DNA from: Narthecium ossifragum
Taxonomy: Eukaryota > Streptophyta > Magnoliopsida > Dioscoreales > Nartheciaceae
Direction: 5' to 3'
Length of the DNA: 64,000 bases
Assembly (NCBI GenBank): GCA_963920575.1
Contig: OY986964.1
Span: 37,354,468-37,418,467, forward strand
Part shown: positions 57,920 to 64,000 of the stretch, piece by piece
Layout: each line of letters begins with the position of its first letter
Numbering within the stretch: the stretch's first letter is position 1
Notes under the pieces: generated by a model
Databases searched by the model: none
The model's input: only the letters and a program-made list of their open reading frames with translations
What the model was told of the DNA's origin: nothing
Translations under genes and position numbers: made by a program

Positions 57920-58692
57920 AGCTTACTAATATACTCCTCTAAACTTGAAAAACCGCATAAACATACCCCTCCGGCTACCTCCATAACTCCATTTATCCAT
58001 CTAACTTAATTATGATTTAAATCTAACCGATGTGGATATAATTACTTAATTGCCCATGCCCATAAGGTTTAGCATTAAACACGCCCATTCTTCTCCTCGA
58101 TGGGCTTCAACTCCGACCACGTGGTCCTCCCCGAGCTACAAGGTGGTGGTCCTTGAGAAATGCGGCTACCACGCCCCTAGCAACCTCTTCCTCCTCGAGG
58201 GTCCCACCATGGACCACATGTACGAAGGTGCCGCCCTTTTAGCTACCAGAAACACGGGAGCGATCATCCTCTCCGGCCCCATCGTCGACGGGGACTCCGC
58301 CATCGATTGGTTGGCTTCCTTCCGCACCCTAGATCATGTCACTAAGGAGCGCGCGCACAGGCATGGCCTCAAGCTCTTTGGGAGCAACGCTTACGAACAC
58401 GCAATGGAAGTGATGTGCGAGTGTATGGATGTTTAGATGGATGTCGTCGATAAGAACCTGAACAATGTTGTGCTCCATCGGGGATGCAAAGAGCTTGCCT
58501 ATATATCCGGTGTGCAACATATCGAGGAACGCACCACCCAACCACTCTGCCCATGATGATCTCAGTTAGGGGCATATGTGTCTTTTTTACATATCGATGT
58601 TAACGGTGTTAGGAATATTCTTTGTAGATTCGCCACCAAGTAACCTAAGGAGTATGATTATGCTTTTATTTCAAGTTTTCAGGACTATATAT
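57920..58692. mobile_element. TIR element with an unidentified coding fragment
   Basis: AGCTTACTAATATACTCCT...AAACTTGAAAAACCGCATAA at the left (57920-57980) is the imperfect inverse of 58631-58692 (CTTATT...CAAGTTTTCAGGACTATATA). The TIRs are about 60 bases at roughly 70-75% identity. I could not define a TSD. The GC-rich interior stands out from AT-rich surroundings, as in Pack-MULEs. Confidence 0.6.
58050..58436 (+). pseudogene. Unidentified coding fragment inside a TIR element
   Basis: A GC-rich frame reads VVVLEKCGYHAPSNLFLLEG, PTMDHMYEGAALLATRNTGA, IILSGPIVDGDSAIDWLASF, RTLDHVTKERAHRHGLKLFG and SNAYEHAMEVMCECMDV. It has the look of real protein-coding sequence (mixed composition, third-position GC). 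Past the stop at 58434-58436 the same frame continues with NLNNVVLHRGCKELAYISGV. I do not recognise the family. The N-terminal part in this frame may be out of register, since a different frame there reads MGFNSDHVVLPELQGGG. Interpreted as a captured and decaying gene piece. Confidence 0.45.
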
Positions 58693-58975
58693 GTAAGCTC
58701 GAAAAATGTAAAGATATATATGTTATTTATGAACTTTTGAATGAGAAATATGTAAAAAAATCCTAAACAAATGTGGCATATAACATGCAAGATTTTGGAT
58801 ACCTCAAAATTTCAAGTTGCATCAGTTCAAAAATATTTGTTCCACTGTCACATTACATCTTTCACATGCTTAATTTACATACATATATATAAATGAAACC
58901 TTAATTTACTAGTGGAACTCATGTCACTTGGCACATTTGGCACAGTTATAACCAACCTCTCTCTATATAATTATA

Positions 58976-59893
58976 GGGTTATTTGCATATACCCCCCCCC
59001 GAAAAAGGTTTATTTTACGTATACCCCCTTAAAAAAACAAAATTTGCATCAGAAATCTTGAAAATCTTGATTATTTGTATATAACCCCTCGGGTTAATTG
59101 GGAATGGAATATTCGGTCCCCAAACTAACGGAGGCTAACGGTGGAAGCTGAAATTACTAAAATACCCTTACCCTTACCCCTATATATGCTTCCTTCTCCC
59201 TCCTCCGACCCGACGATTGTTGGGACAAGGGTTTTTAGAGCTACTGCATGGGCTTGGATGGCATGTTCTGAGAAAATAAGACTAGGGTAAAAGATGGAGT
59301 GGAGTTCAACCTTTCGAAATATAAAAAAAACAATGAGATTAATACCTTATATCTTGAACAGCCCAGAAACTTTCTACCTTTGCTATTGGTGCGATTGGAT
59401 TGCCAGATGGAGCAGGACTCATGGCAACGACAAGTCATATAGGGTGTATTGTGCGAACCTAAGGTGGAGGAAGAAGATGGAGACTTCTTCATGGTTAAAT
59501 TGACGAGGAAATCGATCTATAGAGGATGGAAATTGGCAGAAATCAAGAGAAATAGAGAGAAATTGGGAGAAGTTTGCTGCCGATGAGCAGATAGCTAGGT
59601 CGCCGGAGGATGAGGAGATATGTCATCAGAGGATTTGAAGCCCTTGCCCCAACAATCGTCAGGTCGGAGGAGGGAGAAGGAAGCATATATAGGGGTAGGG
59701 GTAAGAGTATTTTAGTAATTTCAGCTTCCACCGTTAGCCTCCGTTAGCTTGCACATCAAATATTCCATTCCCAATTAACCCGAGGGGCTATATGCAAATA
59801 ATCTAGATTTTCAAGGTTTCTGATGCAAATTTTGTTTTTTTAGGGGGTATATGTAAAATAAATCTTTTTCAGGGGGGTATATGCAAATAACCC
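58976..59893. mobile_element. MULE-type element with long TIRs and a GRF zinc-finger exon
   Basis: Termini GGGTTATTTGCATATACCCC and its inverse. The TIRs are about 255 bases (58976-59237 and 59640-59893) and highly similar. An exact 9-bp TSD, ATAATTATA, flanks the element (58967-58975 and 59894-59902). It is 918 bp long and carries one short exon on the minus strand encoding half a GRF zinc finger. No transposase. Confidence 0.88.
59346..59492 (-). pseudogene. GRF zinc-finger first exon (fragment)
   Basis: Reads MKKSPSSSSTLGSHNTPY, then CRCHESCSIWQS, NRTNSKGRKFLGCSRYK. It ends at a donor (TATAAG|GTATTA) in the same place as in the 8955-9453 gene. The second exon, which would supply the last cysteine, the FFRW motif, the coiled coil and the membrane tail, is absent; the element boundary follows after about 100 bases. 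So this is a truncated capture of the same gene type. Confidence 0.72.
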
Positions 59894-59902
59894 ATAATTA
59901 TA

Positions 59903-60191
59903 TTAGTAAATCCTCCTACCACCTGGTAGAGTAACTACCCTTTCTCCCCATCTCCCCTGCTAACTCCCCACTAACCCCCCTAACTCCCCCTACTAACTTT
60001 CCACCTCTCTTACTAACTCCCCCCACTAACTTCCCACATCTCTTACTAACTCTCCCCACTAACTTCCCACCTCTTCCACTAACTCCCCCTCCACTTAGGC
60101 CCCACCTAGGATAATCCATGCCACATAGGACGCCATTAGGACAAACCAAAAGTTTCATTGTTAACCATCATGCTATATAAGGATGATATAT
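59903..60191. repeat. ACTAACTCCCC-type degenerate minisatellite
   Basis: Between 59955 and 60090 short CCACTAACTCCCC / CTTACTAACT units are repeated about ten times. The following part (AGGATAATCCATGCCACATA, CTATATAAGGATGATATA) resembles 24480-24575, so it is probably part of a shared transposon family. Confidence 0.55.
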
Positions 60192-60392
60192 AGTAGGTGG
60201 GCCCCGTGCCTTCTGGCACATGTAACCGCTCACCCCTAACCATCCCTCTCACCGTCCTCTCTCTCCTCTCTTATCTATGATTCAATCGCCACGTGCCCCC
60301 CCTCCTCTTTTTTTTTTATGACTCATCTGTCACGTGTGAGAAAATAGATGAGTCAAATTGTGACTCATAAAAAACTGATCTTATAAGATAGA
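60192..60392 (-). mobile_element. Probable small Helitron (copy D)
   Basis: On the minus strand it begins TCTATCTTATAAGATCAG after A, as in copy C at 14801. Near its 3' end it has a GTGCCAGAAGGCAC hairpin followed by GGGGCCCACCTAC. The terminal CTRR is not a perfect match, so the 3' boundary is uncertain. Confidence 0.5.
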
Positions 60393-61611
60393 TATCTCCT
60401 GACTAACTCCCTCAGCCCATAGGATGTATTGGACCTTATAAGTTTGATTATGATAAAAATGCGTTCAGCATGTGAGTATGTGACCAATTGACTAATTATT
60501 AATTGATCATAGTTAGTATCAAGCTGTGCCAACTAATAATTATGAGCACTTTCACAATATATATAGTAGATTTGCAAATATGCTCTCAAACATATTTGCC
60601 AAAAGGTTTTATGTGATCCAACTCACCAGCCACTCCAATCCGTAGCCATTCAAACTTGGTCTTCTATTGGTACAATTGTGGTCCAACCATTGTTCTTGTT
60701 GTGTGTGTGTGTGTTGTGTGTTGTGTGTTTGGGGGGTGGGGTTCCTGTTTGCCCAAATGTGTTCCCACGCCATTCCTTACTTATTAGTTCTCCTAGTTCG
60801 GTTTCCCATGTTGTCAGCCCTTTGGAATCAAATCGTTTCCCATGTTTGACAAGCATGGGAAAAGGAGTTCAATGATGGAATATCCAGACAACTGATTTTT
60901 CTTGCACTTTTTTAATGCTCTGTTGCCCAACCCTCTAACTTCCCCTTTTGAATTCTTTTCCTCTCTGTCCGAATTCCATTAAATCGAGCTCGATTTAAGG
61001 GTTTGTCCTGAAAAATTCACTTCGTCAGGAGTTCTCAGCGCCGGTGCCGGAAAAATGCGATTTTTTCAGCCGCGGATTGTCAAAGTGGCGGCCATTTTTG
61101 TTTCTCTGCGATTCAATCCGTGCTGTTCCTTGTCTATGAAACGTTTGACTGCTTTTTAAGAGCTTGCTTTTGAGTTTGGGCGTTGAATTTTTATGGGATG
61201 CTGAAAAGTTGGAATTTTGATTCGGTTTGCGTACTTTCTGCGGGTTTTGAAAGGTTCTGAGCTCGTCTTGGAGCTCAACCTCTCCATAGAGGGCTTGGGT
61301 TTTCTTGAAAGTTGGAAAATAGAAGATCGAAGGTTTGTTATCCGTTCTTGTTGTACTTTGATTTGATATGGGTGCTTCCATCTTCAAGTTTTCTAAGCCC
61401 TAAAAACCGGAGCTTTTGCTATTCTAGCAGTAACAGTCACGTTTTTTATGTGCCTGCAGCTTCAGTATTTACAGGTCTATGTTTTCGAGCCCTAAAATAG
61501 CATATTTGATGTTCTTGTGTCAATAGAACTGTGATCTGATCTTCGACGCTCGAGAGGGGGGGGGGGAGGGGGGGAGGGGAGAGAGAGAGTGTGTGAGAGA
61601 GAGAGAGAGAT
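60393..61611. other. Upstream and 5' leader region of the XLG gene
   Basis: It contains a GT-rich microsatellite at 60697-60731 and presumably promoter and 5' UTR. A TGCCTGCAG at 61451-61459 would suit the end of a leader intron. Immediately before the ATG is a purine tract: G-rich at 61555-61578, then GA repeats to 61610. No upstream exon with coding capacity was found. Confidence 0.5.
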
Positions 61612-63609
61612 ATGACGCAAAGCCTAGAACAGGATGCTTGGCAGGAGATGATGAGAAGAATGCTGCCCCCAGGAGCTCCCATCCCTGAGGTGCCAACCAA
61701 TCTCGACTATTCCATTGCTATCGAGTATGATGGCCCCCCGGTGTCCTATGAGCTCCCCCGTGTTGAGCCAGTTGATCTCGACTATCCCGAAATTCCAACA
61801 GCTGAGCCATTGCCGGAGTCGCAGAGGCCACCAAATGGTGTTGTGGCCCCTGTTGTCGATCCGATACCTTTGCCTGTCTCCAGAATCACTCGAATCACTG
61901 ACGCCCCATTCCGGAGCCATTGGGCCTCAGGGAGTTCAGATTCCGTGGTTTCAGTTCTGCAAAACCAAGGATACTCCTCCAATTCCCATTCGGAGTCTCC
62001 GGGGGGCTCCGCTCCTTGTTCACCGAATAGGCCTACCAATCAAGGAGCCACTGAGGCAAAAAGAGCTTCTGTCGTTACTTTTGACATGGTCGATAAGGCC
62101 AAAAGCCAAGAGCTCTACTTAGATATCTCAGCAGCTTCACCTCAGTATGTCGGGGTATATAGGAAGGATAAGAGGAAGAGAGTGTGCAATAGATGTGGGA
62201 AGAGGAAATGGGAGAGCAAGGAGTCTTGTCTGGTCTGTGATGCAAAGTACTGCTGTTATTGTATTCTCAGAGCAATGGGGTCAATGCCGGAAGGACGGAA
62301 ATGTGTCACGTGTATTGGCCAACCAATAGATGAGTCGAAACGGTCAAGATTGGGGAAGGGCTCAAGGATTTTGTCGAGGTTGTTAAGTCCCTTGGAAGTC
62401 CGGCAGATCTTGAAAGCCGAGAAGGAATGTCAGGCCAATCAACTCCGCCCGGAGCAACTTATCGTGAACGGGTGTCCACTGAGGCCAGATGAGATGGCAG
62501 AATTGCTTAGCTGCCCGCTGCCTCCACAGAGATTGAAGCCAGGGAGGTACTGGTATGACAAGGAATCGGGCCTATGGGGAAAGGCAAGAACATCCACCAT
62601 ATAATATTTTGGCTGTTACCGTTCGTTTGCCGCTTAGAAATTTTTTGATACAGATGGCTATTGCAATTTATGTTTTGACAGGATGGAGAGAGGCCAGATA
62701 GAATTATCAGTTCAAACTTGACTTTCACTGGGAAGCTTAGTTCTAATGCAAGCAATGGAAATACCCAAGTCTTTATAAATGGAAGGGAAATCACAAAAAT
62801 AGAGCTCAGAGTTTTAAAGGTAGATATCATGCTTAATTTATGGCAGTCATGTCTTTCTGCACCTTTACGCTCTTAAAACATCGTTCTTGTTGTCATAGCT
62901 TATTGCATATGTATGTCCTTTTGATTTACCTAGTTGTTTCTTTAGTTTGTAATGGAGATCAGCGATGATTCTCTTTCTAGTGAAATCAGCTTCGATTCAT
63001 AATTATTAAGAGATGTCATTAACCAAGTATTCAATTGCTGTGTAATCATAGCATAGTATCCCTTTCCATCCTCACGATATTGTGTCTTTTGACTTCTTAA
63101 TGTATCTTTGTTTCAGCTTCTTATCCTTTTCTGCTTGTTAAGGAGGTTGCTTGACAAAGTTCTAGAATAAAAATTCTCTTGCCAATTGAAACCTAAAAGT
63201 CGTTTCTCTTTTCTGCAGTTAGCGAAGGTGCAGTGCCCACGTGATACTCATTTCTGGGTTTATGATGATGGCCGTTATGAAGAGGAAGGCCAGAATAACA
63301 TCAAGGGTAGAATATGGGAGAAGGTACTTGTCGCTGCCATTCATTTTCAGATTCATATAACCGATCTTGTCTATGACAATATTATTCCTCACAAGCAGCT
63401 TGCATATTTTCTTGGATGGACAGGCATCAACACGATTGCTGTGTTCACTGCTATCACTGCCAGTGCCTCAGGCAAACTCTAATGGACCCAGGGATGAGGC
63501 TCCATCTTACTCTGGCAGAAATGTTCCCGACTACTTAGATCAAAAACTAATTCGGAAACTTTTGTTGCTTGGACCTCAAGGATCTGGGACAAGTACTATC
63601 TTTAAGCAG
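61612..63609 (+). CDS. XLG3: Extra-large G protein, XLG3-like (5' four exons; continues beyond window)
   Basis: Exons 61612-62583, 62682-62819, 63219-63323 and 63424-63609 join in phase 0 to give the first 467 residues. The plant-specific N-terminal region starts [20 protein letters not shown] and contains [21 protein letters not shown] nuclear-localisation-like KDKRKR is followed by a cysteine-rich region (CNRCGKRKW...CLVC...CCYC...CVTC, about 192-234). Exons 2-3 give [15 protein letters not shown] and [20 protein letters not shown]. Exon 4 opens the G-alpha-like domain with the P loop [13 protein letters not shown]. XLGs are unconventional G-alpha subunits that pair with G-beta-gamma and act in immunity and development at the plasma membrane and nucleus. 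Intron 1 starts with GC (AAAG|GCAAGA), not GT. The rest of the G-alpha domain lies past 64000. The XLG3 assignment rests on the N-terminal sequence and is likely but not tested. Confidence 0.93.
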
Positions 63610-64000
63610 GTGAGACTCTCAAAGTTCTGATATCCTTTGTTTCCTTACCTGGCTTCTTAAGAGATATTTGTGTGGGTGATTAGGTATTCAATGCAGTAGC
63701 CAAATAGAGTCCATGAAATGACCTGGGGGGGGGGGGGGGGGGGGGGGGCATAATGACTATGGTGCAAGTATTCCTTGGACAACAAATATGGTGCAAATAC
63801 TCCCTGGACAGTATCTATCAGCTGCAGTATATAAGTTCTTTATGTGGGTGGTAATGTAAGCCTTGGATTTGGCTGTTTTGTACCGTATGGAGGGTAATTG
63901 GTGACATGGGTCCTTGTAGTTCAAGCGTTGCATTATTCATTATCGGATATCGATGGAGGAATCCGCAATAGGAGATGATAACATTGATTTGGTTGACTCT
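63610..64000. other. XLG intron 4, partial, with a G tract
   Basis: Begins at the GTGAGA donor. It contains a run of 24 G (63725-63748), after which GTGCAAGTATTCCTTGGACA is loosely repeated about 30 bases later. No exon seen before the window ends. Confidence 0.7.

Noticed and set aside
1..64000. tRNA, rRNA and miRNA genes
   Set aside because: I looked for tRNA-like cloverleaf motifs and rRNA blocks and saw none I could defend; hairpins present belong to MITEs, Helitrons or satellites.

Overview
This is nuclear DNA from a flowering plant. Coding regions are a mix of GC-rich single-exon genes (two UDP-glycosyltransferases) and AT-richer, intron-rich genes, and many TIR elements carry pieces of plant genes. 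Together with GC-rich captured exons this suggests a monocot, perhaps a commelinid, but I cannot name the species from sequence alone.

Layout. About 1-27500 is an array of partly duplicated segments built around a family-1 glycosyltransferase (UGT): a full copy at 2391-3908, a second full copy at 15258-16805 and a broken remnant at 25848-26010. Their flanks are homologous to one another, so later insertions can be read by comparing a filled copy with an empty one. Four insertions stand out: a 5.5-kb fold-back element carrying a GRF zinc-finger gene (5674-11146); a 1.8-kb Pack-MULE carrying germin-like and SKU5-like fragments (11778-13569, 9-bp TSD, empty site at 26504-26512); a Helitron (14801-14980); and a 4.4-kb insertion carrying exon 1 of the plastid tocopherol/plastoquinone methyltransferase VTE3 (17405-21837). 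A CslD fragment lies at 13958-14107. The array ends with an intact fasciclin-like arabinogalactan gene (26722-27501, minus).

27852-28971 is a truncated LINE. 29845-48706 (minus) is one 19-kb gene. I reconstructed 17 exons (1194 codons before the stop) for an acyl-activating enzyme 19/AASDH-like protein: adenylation domain, carrier domain, then a PQQ-type beta-propeller. Its introns hold two related hAT elements, a Helitron and a MITE, and another copy of that MITE lies just upstream of its ATG. 49100-54577 is repeat-rich: a GC-rich tandem array split by a hAT-type MITE with a clean 8-bp TSD. 54578-56488 (minus) is a single-exon P-class PPR gene. 57003-60392 is a second cluster of small elements: a Harbinger-like MITE, a TIR element with an unidentified coding fragment, a 918-bp MULE-type element with a second GRF zinc-finger exon, and a Helitron. 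61612-63609 (plus) is the 5' part of an extra-large G-protein (XLG3-like) gene running off the window.

The ordinary genes are unrelated housekeeping or specialised genes, not a pathway. The unusual feature is the density of gene-fragment-carrying TIR elements, several with verifiable target-site duplications or empty sites inside the same window, and the recurrence of a GRF zinc-finger gene in two different elements.
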